NCBI RefSeq assembly: GCF_014201465.1
Contig: NZ_JACHEP010000010.1
Coordinates: 1-64,000 of the forward strand
Source: Anoxybacteroides tepidamans
GTDB lineage: Bacteria; Bacillota; Bacilli; Bacillales; Anoxybacillaceae
Length of the DNA stretch: 64,000 bases
Direction of reading: 5' to 3'
Shown piece by piece: positions 17,898 through 28,755 of this stretch; the stretch's first letter is position 1, and every line of letters starts with the position of its first letter. Position numbers and translations under genes: made by a program. The notes beneath the pieces are model-generated. The model did no database searches. It was given only the letters and a program-made list of their open reading frames with translations, and was not told the DNA's origin.

Positions 17898-17922
17898 TAA
17901 CGATTGTTTCGATTTTTGTCAA
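17894..17922 (-). promoter_or_regulatory. Sigma-A promoter of the rhodanese-cdr operon
   Basis: On the minus strand TTGACA (17917-17922) and TAATAT (17894-17899) are 17 bases apart, a near-consensus promoter. The operator overlaps and follows the -10 box, where a bound repressor would block initiation. Confidence 0.88.
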
Positions 17923-17954
17923 TGATGTTCACATTTACGTAAAAAACATGGTTG

Positions 17955-17988
17955 TTTTCACCATATTTTCACCATTCTTTTTTACAAT
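17955..17988 (+). promoter_or_regulatory. htrA promoter with two CssR-like boxes
   Basis: TTTTCACCAT occurs twice in tandem (17955-17964 and 17966-17975), exactly 11 bases apart, upstream of a TACAAT -10 box (17983-17988). TTTTCACA-type octamers precede the CssRS-controlled htrA and htrB genes of B. subtilis, so these may be CssR sites. No good -35 box is seen, as expected for an activated promoter. Confidence 0.65.
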
Positions 17989-18030
17989 GAAATCAGCAAA
18001 AGGAAGAACAAAGTAAAAAGGAGTGGTACG

Positions 18031-19236
18031 ATGAACATGCAACAATACGAGTATACGAATCGTCCGCCGAAAAAAAGAGGATTTTTCTCGTTTTTATCCG
18101 CTTCGATCGTTGGAGCAGTGATAGGGAGTGGGGTTACTCTTTACATCGCTCCTGTTTTAGGGATTTATACGCAAGTAGAAAGCAAGCAAACAGCGGTGGC
18201 ACAACAAGAAACGAAGACAAACAACACGTTGCCGCTTCAGCAAACGGCCAGCACTTCGAACAACATGGTTCAAGCGATTGATCAAGTAGCGGAAGCGGTC
18301 GTAGGAGTGATTAACATTCAGAAACAAACGGATATGTTTTCGAACGTTTCTCAAGAACAAGAAGCAGGTACAGGATCAGGAGTAATTTTTAAAAAGGATG
18401 GAAACGTGGCATATATTGTGACGAACAATCATGTTATCGAAGGAGCCGATAAAGTGGAAGTATCCTTTGCGAAAGGAGAACGCGTCAAAGCCACTGTTGT
18501 CGGTGCCGATCCGTTAACGGATTTAGCGGTCTTAAAAATGGATGGACAACATGTCCAAAAAGTCGCGAGCTTTGGCGATTCGTCTTCGCTTCGTATCGGG
18601 GAGCAAGTCGCTGCGATTGGAAATCCGCTAGGGCTAGATTTATCGAGAACGGTGACAGAAGGAATTGTGAGTGGAAAACGAACGATTTCCGTTTCGACAT
18701 CAGCAGGAGAATGGGAATTAAATGTCATCCAAACCGATGCGGCAATTAATCCAGGCAACAGCGGGGGGGCGCTCATTAATAGCGCCGGACAAGTTGTCGG
18801 TATTAATAGTTTAAAAATTTCGCAGGAAGGTGTAGAAGGATTAGGGTTTGCGATTCCAAGCCAAGATGTGAAACCGATTATTGAACAGTTAATGCAATAT
18901 GGAAAAGTGAAGCGCCCGTACCTTGGTGTGGGGCTGCAAGATTTAAGTGAGATTCCAGCACAGGTTCGGTTTGAGCAACTAGGTTTGCCTGAAAATGTAA
19001 CAAAAGGGGTCGTAATCACAGCGGTTGAGCCTTCTTCTCCAGCCTCCCGTGCAGGGCTTCAAGCGAAAGATGTCATTGTAGCGATCAATCGAACAAACAT
19101 CGATAGTGTGAGCGCATTAAGAAAGTATTTATATACAAAAACGAAAATCGGGGAGAACATTCAAATGCAGATTTTGCGCAATGGAAAAAGTATGACCGTA
19201 TCTCTTCAATTAAGCGAGCGCGGGGAACGTCAATAA
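18031..19236 (+). CDS. htrA: HtrA/DegP-like membrane serine protease
   Basis: This 401-residue protease has an N-terminal cytoplasmic tail and one membrane anchor (about residues 18-47), a trypsin-like domain and a C-terminal PDZ domain (about 300-395). The catalytic triad is His in VTNNHVIEGAD, Asp in PLTDLAVLKMD and Ser in NPGNSGGALIN. It degrades or refolds misfolded secreted proteins at the outer face of the membrane. The ATG at 18031 follows AAGGAG. The promoter carries repeats like those bound by CssR in B. subtilis, fitting secretion-stress control. Confidence 0.93.
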   Translation: MNMQQYEYTNRPPKKRGFFSFLSASIVGAVIGSGVTLYIAPVLGIYTQVESKQTAVAQQETKTNNTLPLQQTASTSNNMVQAIDQVAEAVVGVINIQKQTDMFSNVSQEQEAGTGSGVIFKKDGNVAYIVTNNHVIEGADKVEVSFAKGERVKATVVGADPLTDLAVLKMDGQHVQKVASFGDSSSLRIGEQVAAIGNPLGLDLSRTVTEGIVSGKRTISVSTSAGEWELNVIQTDAAINPGNSGGALINSAGQVVGINSLKISQEGVEGLGFAIPSQDVKPIIEQLMQYGKVKRPYLGVGLQDLSEIPAQVRFEQLGLPENVTKGVVITAVEPSSPASRAGLQAKDVIVAINRTNIDSVSALRKYLYTKTKIGENIQMQILRNGKSMTVSLQLSERGERQ

Positions 19237-19261
19237 ATATAAATGAAAATGAGGGATGAAA

Positions 19262-19594
19262 ATGGCAAATGGAAAATGGTTAAAATGGTTCGTCGGCCTT
19301 TCAAGCGTTGCGATGTTTACAGGTTTTGTCGGTTTGTCACAACAATATGATGAAAAAAGTGTGACCGTGGCTACAAACGATTCGAATGATCAAGGATTGA
19401 CAAACAATGAAAATAGCGAAAATGTCTTTCCTGATTTCGGTACTTCTTTTGACGACCGTTCATCGATCGAGGGGCCAAATTCATTTCAAGCCCCTCAAAC
19501 AGATCATGAACAAAGTCAATATCGGGATTTTAGACAAGATCATTCGTTTAGCGGCAATACTGATCAGGGCCGCATCCGTTCCAGAGCTTCTTAA
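19262..19594 (+). CDS. Small secreted or membrane-anchored protein
   Basis: This 110-residue protein has a short basic start and one hydrophobic segment (WFVGLSSVAMFTGFVGL), then a hydrophilic, Asn/Asp/Ser/Gln-rich tail of about 80 residues likely outside the cell. No Cys or known domain is visible. The ATG at 19262 is well spaced from GAGGG. It is followed after 14 bases by the ApbE gene and then by a haem-type membrane protein. An FMN acceptor would need a [S/T]GA[S/T]-like site, which is not seen. It may be a structural partner of that membrane system. Confidence 0.65.
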   Translation: MANGKWLKWFVGLSSVAMFTGFVGLSQQYDEKSVTVATNDSNDQGLTNNENSENVFPDFGTSFDDRSSIEGPNSFQAPQTDHEQSQYRDFRQDHSFSGNTDQGRIRSRAS

Positions 19595-19608
19595 CAAGGA
19601 AGGGAAAA

Positions 19609-20544
19609 ATGATGCATGAATTTCGCGCGATGAATACGACGATTTGTACGTTTGGGCTGAGGGAAAAAGAAAGGAAGCAAGTTGAGCAATGGTTTGCGTT
19701 TGTGGAAAAAACGTTAAGCCGGTTTCGGGAAGATAGCGAGCTTTCGCAATTGAACCGTTCCAACGGCCGGCCTTTTTTACCTTCGAATTTGTTGTTTCAA
19801 GTTATGATTGAGGCGGATTTTTATTATGTGGAAACAGGTGGCGTGTTTAATCCGTATCTTGGCCACGTGTTATGCGGGATCGGATATGACCGCAGCTTTG
19901 AAACGATCTCGCCTCATTTTTTATATACGCGGCAAGAAAAACACGAAGTTTCCCGGCCTGTGATGATTGATCAACGGATGAAAAGCATCACATTATCTTC
20001 AGGCGTCTCTGTTGACCTTGGAGGAATTGCGAAAGGATGGAGCGCTGAGCAGATGAGCCGTCAACTAAAACAAAACGGTGTTTTGCGAGGGGTCATTGAT
20101 GCAGGAGGAGATATTGTCATATGGGGAGAAAATGAGAAAGGATGGGAAGTGTATATTGCGGACCCCTTTCACCCAGAGAACGATCTTTTGTTTTTGAAAT
20201 TACATCGAGAAGCAGGAATTGCGACAAGCAGCACGATGAAGCGGCGTTGGCGTGACCAAAATGGTACGATGTTTCATCATATTATCGATCCACAAATCGG
20301 GCAATGTAGCGACTCTGATCTCGTGCAAGCAACCGTTTTTGCCCCAGATGTAACAACAGCGGAAGTATACGCAAAATGCTTGCTTATTCTTGGTTGGGAA
20401 AATGGGATCGCATGGATGATAGAAAAACGAGCTGATCTTGGCGCCATTGGTGTTCGGACAGACGGTTCGATCGCAATAGGCGGACAACTGTCTAATTATT
20501 CAGAGGAGGTGCATAAACTTGGACAGGTTTTTAGCAACAGTTAG
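19609..20544 (+). CDS. apbE: FAD:protein FMN transferase
   Basis: This 311-residue ApbE-family enzyme covalently attaches FMN from FAD to Ser/Thr of target proteins, or binds FAD outside the cell. Family segments include GVFNPYLGHVLCGIGYDRS, SGVSVDLGGIAKGWSAEQMS and the late metal-site region ATVFAPDVTTAEVYAKCLLILG. No lipoprotein signal is seen at the N-terminus, unlike many ApbE proteins. AAGGAAGGG precedes the ATG. Its end overlaps the next gene, a ferric-reductase-like membrane protein, so the two probably work together in extracytoplasmic electron transfer. Confidence 0.9.
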   Translation: MMHEFRAMNTTICTFGLREKERKQVEQWFAFVEKTLSRFREDSELSQLNRSNGRPFLPSNLLFQVMIEADFYYVETGGVFNPYLGHVLCGIGYDRSFETISPHFLYTRQEKHEVSRPVMIDQRMKSITLSSGVSVDLGGIAKGWSAEQMSRQLKQNGVLRGVIDAGGDIVIWGENEKGWEVYIADPFHPENDLLFLKLHREAGIATSSTMKRRWRDQNGTMFHHIIDPQIGQCSDSDLVQATVFAPDVTTAEVYAKCLLILGWENGIAWMIEKRADLGAIGVRTDGSIAIGGQLSNYSEEVHKLGQVFSNS

Positions 20545-21091
20545 TGATGTGTTGCCAATTTGGAATACAACAAGAGCTGCGGGGCTCACCTCGTATGTTC
20601 TTTTGTTTGTATCGATGGTCGCCGGCATGTTGCAAAGTTTTTCGTGGATGACACCAAGCGGCCGCAAAACGCTTAACATCTTGCATCAATCGTCCGGTTG
20701 GTTTGGCTTGTTGTTTGGAATGGTGCACGGATTCGTTTTATTTTTTGCTCAAGAGAAGGGTCTTTCGTTAAAAGAAATTTTTGTTCCATTTGCAGCTCAT
20801 ACTCGCTCACTGCAGATCGGATTAGGGATCATCGCGTTATATATGGTCATTTTAGTTATGGTCACATCCGATTGGATGAAACAATTCGGGAGAAAAGTAT
20901 GGAGATCGATCCACTATCTTTCGTTTCCTGCCTATCTGTTCGCGCTTGCTCACGGAGTATTGCTCGGACCGGATACGCAATACCGTGAAATAGTCATCAT
21001 GTACGTAGTGACAGCAGGAATCGTCGTGATTTTGTTCGTGCTGCGCATGACACAAGGGACGTCTCGAAAACATGCATCGTTCGCTAAATAA
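20519..21091 (+). CDS. Ferric-reductase-like haem membrane protein
   Basis: This 190-residue integral membrane protein has about five or six transmembrane helices and two His pairs in the pattern of the Ferric_reduct/cytochrome b fold: LHQSSGWFGLLFGMVHG and IHYLSFPAYLFALAHG. No flavin or NAD domain is attached. It starts with TTG at 20519 behind a perfect GAGGAGGTG and overlaps apbE by 26 bases. With the ApbE protein it would form a transmembrane electron-transfer unit (YedZ- or Fre-like), but the electron donor and acceptor are unknown. Confidence 0.8.
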   Translation: MDRFLATVSDVLPIWNTTRAAGLTSYVLLFVSMVAGMLQSFSWMTPSGRKTLNILHQSSGWFGLLFGMVHGFVLFFAQEKGLSLKEIFVPFAAHTRSLQIGLGIIALYMVILVMVTSDWMKQFGRKVWRSIHYLSFPAYLFALAHGVLLGPDTQYREIVIMYVVTAGIVVILFVLRMTQGTSRKHASFAK

Positions 21092-21094
21092 AAA

Positions 21095-21143
21095 ATAGCG
21101 GTCATCGTTTTATTCAAACGGATGGCCGCTATATTGTTTTTTT
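21095..21143 (+). terminator. Terminator after the apbE cluster
   Basis: ATAGCGGTCATCGTTT pairs with AAACGGATGGCCGCTAT, followed by a T-rich run at 21135-21143. It is a strong intrinsic terminator. Confidence 0.88.
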
Positions 21144-21346
21144 GAGAAGATGCAACGAAAAATAAAAGTGGTTGGGCAGTAGGCAAATAGATACAATTTC
21201 TATAAGGTCGGGCGATTGTTTTTTTACCGAATTATATTGTGAATCGTGGAAAAAGAATGTATGATAAAAATGACGGTATTTTCCACGAATCGGATGTATT
21301 GGTAAAGAATATGTTAATAGTAATTATGTCAAAAGGGGAGAGATAC

Positions 21347-21760
21347 ATGGTGACAAAACCAGCGGGCTTTTGGAAAAGGTTTCTCGCAAGCCTTTTAGAT
21401 GGCATCATAATCGGTATTCCGTTAGCAGTGATTAGTTATTGGATAAAAGGAGATTGGGGAGGAGACGCTTTTACATCCATCATAAATGTCTTATACTTCT
21501 GGGTTGTTCCTGTTATATGGTCTGGTTATACAGTTGGGAAAAAAATCATCGGTATTCGCATTGTGAAAATAAACGGGGAAAAGCTCGGATTCGGCGCGAT
21601 GTTTTTGCGCTCGATTGTTGCTTCTCTTCTTTATGGTATTACGTTAGGTTTCGCCCTGCTAATTAGTGCGATTATGGTCGCAGCGCGCGAGGACAAACGG
21701 GCGATTCACGATTTTATCGCCGGAACGTATGTAACGACAGAATCACCAGCCAGTTCGTAG
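21347..21760 (+). CDS. RDD-family membrane protein
   Basis: This 137-residue membrane protein has three to four hydrophobic helices and the RDD signature (FWKRFLASLLDGIIIGI near the start, and GKKIIGIRIVKINGEKL in the middle). RDD proteins are small transport-related membrane proteins, some shown to affect Na+/H+ exchange. The start at 21347 follows AGGGGAGAGA, and the longer frame from 21239 has no ribosome binding site. It stands alone between two terminators. Its function is not known. Confidence 0.85.
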   Translation: MVTKPAGFWKRFLASLLDGIIIGIPLAVISYWIKGDWGGDAFTSIINVLYFWVVPVIWSGYTVGKKIIGIRIVKINGEKLGFGAMFLRSIVASLLYGITLGFALLISAIMVAAREDKRAIHDFIAGTYVTTESPASS

Positions 21761-21822
21761 ATGGTATACGCCGAAGCGAAGAAATGATGTGTATTGATAA
21801 AAATAAAATCACCTCGAGTTTG

Positions 21823-21855
21823 AAACAGGCACCCGGACAAGGGGCCTGTTTTTTT
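21823..21855 (+). terminator. Terminator after the RDD gene
   Basis: AACAGGC-CCC pairs with GGG-GCCTGTT and is followed by seven T. It is a clear intrinsic terminator just upstream of nos. Confidence 0.85.
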
Positions 21856-21902
21856 GGTACAATCATTGTGGCAAAAGATTAATTAAAGGATAAGAGGGAC
21901 GT

Positions 21903-22985
21903 ATGTTGAGCAAACAAGAATGGTTATGGAACGAAGCAGAACAATTTATTCGCTTATGCTATCAGGAACTAGGAAAAAGTGGCGAAGAAACAGAACGGCG
22001 TTTGCGGGAAATTCAACAAGATATTTTCCGTACCGGCACGTATATTCATACATATGAAGAGCTGGAGCACGGCGCAAAAATGGCGTGGCGCAACAGCAAC
22101 CGCTGCATCGGCCGCTTGTTTTGGCAGACGTTGTATGTGTTTGATGCGCGGAACGCTGAAACAGAGGAAGACGTAGTAGAACATTTATTTCATCATATTG
22201 AATTTGCAACAAACGGCGGAAAAATTCGCCCGACGATTACGGTGTTTAAGCCGAATGGAGAGGTGCGCATTTGGAACCACCAGCTCATCCGTTATGCAGG
22301 GTATGAGACAGAACATGGCGTGATCGGTGACTCGTCCTCACTTTCTTTTACAAAAGCATGCGAACAGATGGGATGGAAAGGAGAACGAACGAACTTTGAT
22401 TTATTGCCTCTCGTCGTTCAAATTAAAGGGCGGCAACCGAAGTGGTTTGAAATCCCACGCGAGCTCGTGCTAGAAGTGCCAATTGTGCATCCAGAGTTTG
22501 CTTGGTTTCAAGACTTGCAGCTGAAATGGTATGCGGTGCCGATTATTTCCGACATGTGTCTAGAAATCGGGGGCATTCGTTATATGGCCGCTCCATTTAA
22601 CGGATGGTATATGGAAACGGAAATTGGCGCCCGCAATTTGGCCGACGATTACCGCTACAACATGCTTCCAAAAATCGCTTCATGTATCGGGCTTGATATG
22701 AGCACGAACGCAACACTTTGGAAAGATAAAGCGTTAATTGAACTGAATGTGGCGGTTCTTCATTCCTACAAAAAAGCAGGCGTTAGCATTGTCGATCATC
22801 ATACGGCAGCGCAGCAGTTTAAGTTGTTTGAACAAAAAGAACAAGAAGCGTGCCGCCACGTAACAGGGGATTGGACATGGCTCATTCCACCTGTTTCGCC
22901 GGCGACAACGCACATTTTCCATAAAAACTACGACAATACGATCGTGACACCAAACTTTTTTTACCAAAAACGACCGTATGAATAA
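21903..22985 (+). CDS. nos: Bacterial nitric oxide synthase (oxygenase domain)
   Basis: This 360-residue oxygenase makes NO and citrulline from L-arginine. The haem-ligating Cys68 is in [13 protein letters not shown], and the substrate-binding Glu is in [14 protein letters not shown]. The reductase domain of animal enzymes is absent, as usual in Bacillaceae, so electrons must come from a separate flavoprotein. Length is normal for the family. AGAGGGACG precedes the ATG at 21903. In bacilli NOS gives protection against oxidative stress. It is followed by a small DUF2935-like gene on the same strand. Confidence 0.95.
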   Translation: MLSKQEWLWNEAEQFIRLCYQELGKSGEETERRLREIQQDIFRTGTYIHTYEELEHGAKMAWRNSNRCIGRLFWQTLYVFDARNAETEEDVVEHLFHHIEFATNGGKIRPTITVFKPNGEVRIWNHQLIRYAGYETEHGVIGDSSSLSFTKACEQMGWKGERTNFDLLPLVVQIKGRQPKWFEIPRELVLEVPIVHPEFAWFQDLQLKWYAVPIISDMCLEIGGIRYMAAPFNGWYMETEIGARNLADDYRYNMLPKIASCIGLDMSTNATLWKDKALIELNVAVLHSYKKAGVSIVDHHTAAQQFKLFEQKEQEACRHVTGDWTWLIPPVSPATTHIFHKNYDNTIVTPNFFYQKRPYE

Positions 22986-23054
22986 GGATTTCACTCATAT
23001 TTGCTTCTTTTCTCCCATATATTGAACCGAGTAGAGCGGATCGGGGGGATATGA

Positions 23055-23480
23055 ATGCAATTTTATTACGGCCAGCAAATGCCGTTGCGCATTTTAGATG
23101 AAGCGGAATTTTGGAAGCATCAAGAAGAGGAACATACGGTTGTCATTCGTGAACTTGTGGCAGGGCTTGAGCAATCGTTTGTAGAGGCATTGCAAAGATG
23201 GGAAGAAGCGCTATCGACTACCCATCAGCAAATCGTTCGCTATATCGAATCCGTTGTCCGCGCCGGAACATATTTGTCCAACGAGTTGTATCAGCAAGTG
23301 CTGCACTTAGTGGCATACTGTTTGCAACAAAGTTTAGCCTTTATCCAGCTATGCCGGCAGCTGAAAACAGAAAGCGCCGCTGTAAGCCAAAACTCAACCG
23401 CAAAAGTCGTGTTGAACCATATTATCCGCGAATCCGAGTATTTTGTCGGAATTGCACAATTGTTGTTATATGGAAAATAA
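23055..23480 (+). CDS. DUF2935-like helical protein
   Basis: This 141-residue all-helical protein resembles one half of DUF2935 proteins. It has FWKHQEEEHTVVIREL at residues 16-31 and LNHIIRESEYFVGIAQLL at the end, positions where the family keeps possible metal-binding His/Glu residues. DUF2935 proteins usually carry two such repeats, so this is a half-length member. GGGGG lies ahead of the ATG and a terminator follows. No function is known. Confidence 0.65.
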   Translation: MQFYYGQQMPLRILDEAEFWKHQEEEHTVVIRELVAGLEQSFVEALQRWEEALSTTHQQIVRYIESVVRAGTYLSNELYQQVLHLVAYCLQQSLAFIQLCRQLKTESAAVSQNSTAKVVLNHIIRESEYFVGIAQLLLYGK

Positions 23481-23481
23481 T

Positions 23482-23514
23482 CGAGGCCTATCGTTCACAA
23501 CGACAGGCCTTAAA
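23482..23514 (+). terminator. Terminator after the DUF2935-like gene
   Basis: AGGCCTATCGTT pairs with AACGACAGGCCT around a three-base loop. The T run after it is short (TTAAACCTTCTT). Confidence 0.75.
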
Positions 23515-23686
23515 CCTTCTTATTTCATTATACCTGTAAAACAAAAAAAGAAGATGGGGAGTTTATATGTTTTATTATGTCGTTCTTTAACAATATATTA
23601 TAATAAAAATTCTCTTTCATTTGTTAAGAGAAGTGATATAATAATAAATAAATTCTTAATTTACAGAAAATTTGGAGGGGGAAAAG

Positions 23687-24940
23687 GTGTCGCTTTCGAG
23701 CTATATTATTCGTACCTTGCTTGTCGTCATTCCGGGTACGTCGTTAATTGGTTTAGGGGTATGCATTGGAAATGGTGTGAATGGACTGGCTTTTTGGTGG
23801 ACGATGGCAGCGACCGTATTGTTTGGCATCATTCTTGGGACATTATCTGCGACATTGAACTATCGCCGCTTTGTTGCGCCGATTGCTGTCATTAATGCAC
23901 ATTTGGAAAAGATGACGGAAGGGGACTTATCGATACGCGTTCCTATAGATCGCGTCAGAGAGTTAAAGCCAATTGCTGTTTGCATGAATCAAATGGCTGA
24001 AACGTGGAGAGCGATCATGGCAAATATGAAGCGCCATTCCGATGAGATGGCGTTGTTTTCCGAACAGCTTTCCCGGATTGCAGAGCAAACGACGAAAGCG
24101 ACTGAACAAATCGCTACAACGATGGAAGACATCGCATTGCATTCGGAACAACAAGTGAAAATGGTTCAAGAAACATCGAGCTCGATGAACGATATTTCGA
24201 GCGCTTTGACGCAAATCGCTGCCAATACGCAGCAAGTATCCACGAATGCAGGGGAAACGTTAGTAAAGGCAACGACAGGCAAACAATCGATCGAACAGAT
24301 GGAAGAACAAATGAATTTTATTCACGAACATGTTCAAGCGCTTGGAGAAGTCGTCAAAGGGTTAGGGGAGCGTTCGAATGAAATCGGGCAAATTACACAA
24401 GTGATTACCGGAATTGCTTCACAAACGAACTTATTAGCATTAAACGCTGCCATTGAAGCAGCACGAGCAGGAGAACAAGGGAAAGGATTTGCGGTTGTAG
24501 CGGATGAAGTGCGCAAGCTAGCTGAACAGTCGGCACAGTCCGCTCAACAAATTACACAGCTTATCGGCGATATTCAAAAAGAAACAGAAAACGCGATCGA
24601 ATCGATGAAGACGGTCGTTGGCGAGGTTTCCCAAGGACTTCATGCGGTTCAAACAGCTGGTCTTTCGTTTGAACAAATCCACCAGTCGATCAATAGATTC
24701 AATGAACAAATTGAACACGTTTCTGCTGTCATTCAACAAATGACAAAAAGCGCCCAACAAGTTGCAGCTTCGATTGAAAGCGTTACCGCGATTGTGGAAC
24801 AGTCGTCCGTAGGCTCGACCAATATTTCCGCTGCCACCGAAGAGCAAATGGCTTCCATGCAAGAAATCGCTTCTTCTGCCTCCTCATTAAGCAAAATGGC
24901 TGAAGACATGCAATCTTTATTGCGGAGATTTAGCGCATGA
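23687..24940 (+). CDS. Methyl-accepting chemotaxis protein without sensor domain
   Basis: This 417-residue chemoreceptor has two N-terminal membrane helices separated by only a few residues, then a HAMP domain (about 65-120) and a long coiled-coil signalling domain. The CheA/CheW-binding tip is visible in [30 protein letters not shown] (split) and [11 protein letters not shown]. The start is GTG at 23687 behind GGAGGGGG. No extracellular ligand domain exists, so it probably senses a membrane or energy state or works with a partner. It stands alone. Confidence 0.88.
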   Translation: MSLSSYIIRTLLVVIPGTSLIGLGVCIGNGVNGLAFWWTMAATVLFGIILGTLSATLNYRRFVAPIAVINAHLEKMTEGDLSIRVPIDRVRELKPIAVCMNQMAETWRAIMANMKRHSDEMALFSEQLSRIAEQTTKATEQIATTMEDIALHSEQQVKMVQETSSSMNDISSALTQIAANTQQVSTNAGETLVKATTGKQSIEQMEEQMNFIHEHVQALGEVVKGLGERSNEIGQITQVITGIASQTNLLALNAAIEAARAGEQGKGFAVVADEVRKLAEQSAQSAQQITQLIGDIQKETENAIESMKTVVGEVSQGLHAVQTAGLSFEQIHQSINRFNEQIEHVSAVIQQMTKSAQQVAASIESVTAIVEQSSVGSTNISAATEEQMASMQEIASSASSLSKMAEDMQSLLRRFSA

Positions 24941-25009
24941 AAGTACAAAAAACGTTTACATGGATGAATAAATATGCTAAAATTTTAAAAAAATAAATAA
25001 ATGACTGAT

Positions 25010-27129
<2,120 letters not shown>

Positions 27130-27137
27130 AAATAGAA

Positions 27138-27180
27138 AAACGGGGGTGGCCGTTCATTGGTCAGCCCCGTTTCATTTTAA
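27138..27180 (+). terminator. Terminator after thiC operon
   Basis: AAACGGGG..GGCC pairs with GG..CCCCGTTT around a short loop and is followed by TCATTTT. Confidence 0.75.
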
Positions 27181-27201
27181 AGTTTCCACCCAGTCTGGTG
27201 C

Positions 27202-27451
27202 TATATAAATGCAATTTGGAACTTTAACGTTTTCGTCTTTTATGGAGTAATCGGTATGTTTCGACTGTCGGATGACCGAACAACACCGCTTCCAGACAAA
27301 TGCATTTGTCTGTGAAGCGGTTGGTTGTTCGGTCCTCTGTCACGCGAAGGCGTGACGAAGGCCAGTCACAGACTTGCCTCCGACAGTCGAAAAAATAGGG
27401 AGTCTACTTTTTCGTCCGCCATAAGTTAAACCTCCCAGTTGTATTTATATA
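27202..27451. repeat. Cloverleaf repeat, type A copy 1
   Basis: A 250-bp element with imperfect terminal inverted repeats of about 28 bases (TATATAAATGCAATTTGG on the left, CCAGTTGTATTTATATA on the right, 22 of 28 matching). The core 27259-27392 folds as an outer stem TTTCGACTGTCGG/CCGACAGTCGAAA. A long arm has GACCGAACAA/TTGTTCGGTC, then ACCGCTTC/GAAGCGGT, then AGACAAAT/ATTTGTCT. Two short arms are GTCACGC/GCGTGAC and one around AGTCACAGACTT. A second copy lies inverted at 50137-50371. Copy 1 has about 15 extra bases near its right end. Confidence 0.9.
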
Positions 27452-27455
27452 GGTG

Positions 27456-28610
27456 TTAGCTTGTTTGCGAAAAGGAATGATGTTGTTTCTTTGGCAACAA
27501 AAAGGCACAGGCGATTAGCGACAACGCCATCGCGATCATAAATGGCGCTTTGCTAGAAAAGGCATTCCCAATCACTCCTGACAAAACCGGTGCGACCGCT
27601 GCCCCCATCCAGCGCACAAAGTTATATGTACCGGATGTAATGCCGCGCTCATATGGCGATGCTTCCATCACATAGCTTGTAAACAAGGCATTATTTAATC
27701 CAGATACAAGCCCTGATAAAATAATACAAACGATGAATGCCCATTTGTTAGTGACGAAGAATAAAAGAAATAGAAACATTACAAACAAAAGTAAGCTATA
27801 TGGCAACAATTGTTTCGGTGTATATGCTTTTTCTAGACGATGCGATAAAATTGCCGATCCATATGCAAGGCAGAGGCCCCAGCCGAAAAAGACAAGTCCG
27901 ATTTGAACAGCGGATAACTTTAACACTAATGGTGAGTATGCTAGCACAACGAAAAAACCGTAATAATAGAGCATGGCGGCGATCGCTCCTTTTACAAACG
28001 GAGGAAACGATAGAAGGTGTCCCATTTCTCTAAAACTAGCTGCTTTTCGTGTGCTTTTTTCTGTCGGCTCGTAGACAAACAAGAAAACAAGCAATAGAGC
28101 AGTGAAAATGAGTCCACTTGTCGCAAAAAACGGATATCGCCATGAAAGTTGCCCGAGAATGCCTCCAACTAGAGGTCCGCCCGCCATTCCAAGTCCGATC
28201 GCTGCTTCGTATAGACCGACGGCCGTTTGCACTTTTGGAGTAAGCGCAATTAACAATGTCATCGCCGTCGCAAAAAACATCGAATTGCCAAGACCCCATC
28301 CGGCTCGAAAAATAGAAAGTTGCGGAATGCTGTTTGATAGGCCGCATAATAAAGAAAACACTGTAACGACGGCAAGGCCAGAGACCATCATTTTCTTGTC
28401 TCCGAGTCGGCTTGTGAACATACCAGATGGAATCATCATGATCGCCATCGTAAAAATATACGCCGTAAACAACATTTCCACTTGCCAATGGCTCGCTCCA
28501 ATGCTTTCGGCAATGACCGGTAAAATCGGGTCAACAATGCCGATCCCCATAAACGCCAAAAACGTTGCAAATACGGTAATCCAGCGAGCGCGTGTTTGTC
28601 TTTCTTCCAT
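27456..28610 (-). CDS. MFS multidrug-type transporter
   Basis: This 384-residue protein has about 12 transmembrane helices and the major facilitator fold of the DHA1 drug:H+ antiporter group. The loop 2-3 motif is FTSRLGDKKMMVSG, and the motif-C-like GLGMAGGPLVGGILGQLSW appears in helix 5, which is typical of antiporters. The ATG at 28610 is preferred because GGGAG is directly against the earlier ATG. It is a single-gene unit ending close to cloverleaf repeat copy 1. The substrate is unknown. Confidence 0.85.
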   Translation of the reverse strand: MEERQTRARWITVFATFLAFMGIGIVDPILPVIAESIGASHWQVEMLFTAYIFTMAIMMIPSGMFTSRLGDKKMMVSGLAVVTVFSLLCGLSNSIPQLSIFRAGWGLGNSMFFATAMTLLIALTPKVQTAVGLYEAAIGLGMAGGPLVGGILGQLSWRYPFFATSGLIFTALLLVFLFVYEPTEKSTRKAASFREMGHLLSFPPFVKGAIAAMLYYYGFFVVLAYSPLVLKLSAVQIGLVFFGWGLCLAYGSAILSHRLEKAYTPKQLLPYSLLLFVMFLFLLFFVTNKWAFIVCIILSGLVSGLNNALFTSYVMEASPYERGITSGTYNFVRWMGAAVAPVLSGVIGNAFSSKAPFMIAMALSLIACAFLLPKKQHHSFSQTS

Positions 28611-28717
28611 TTTCTTCATCTCCCATATTAAACCAATTTGATATAACCTTACTCCGAATACTGCGTTTTGTCAATGATCGTGTTATATCTCAGGGCGGGC
28701 TTGTCCATTGTAGTATA

Positions 28718-28755
28718 CTCCGCTTACGAGCGGTCAAGCTCATAAGCGGAGAAAA
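28718..28755. terminator. Terminator of the molybdenum hydroxylase operon
   Basis: CTCCGCTTACGAGC pairs with GCTCATAAGCGGAG. On the minus strand it lies directly after the 2Fe-2S subunit gene, though no good T run follows on that side. Confidence 0.65.

Noticed and set aside
17854-17922. Longer N-terminus of the membrane rhodanese from a TTG at 17922
   Set aside because: That codon lies in the -35 box of the operon's own promoter, so it cannot be within the transcript.
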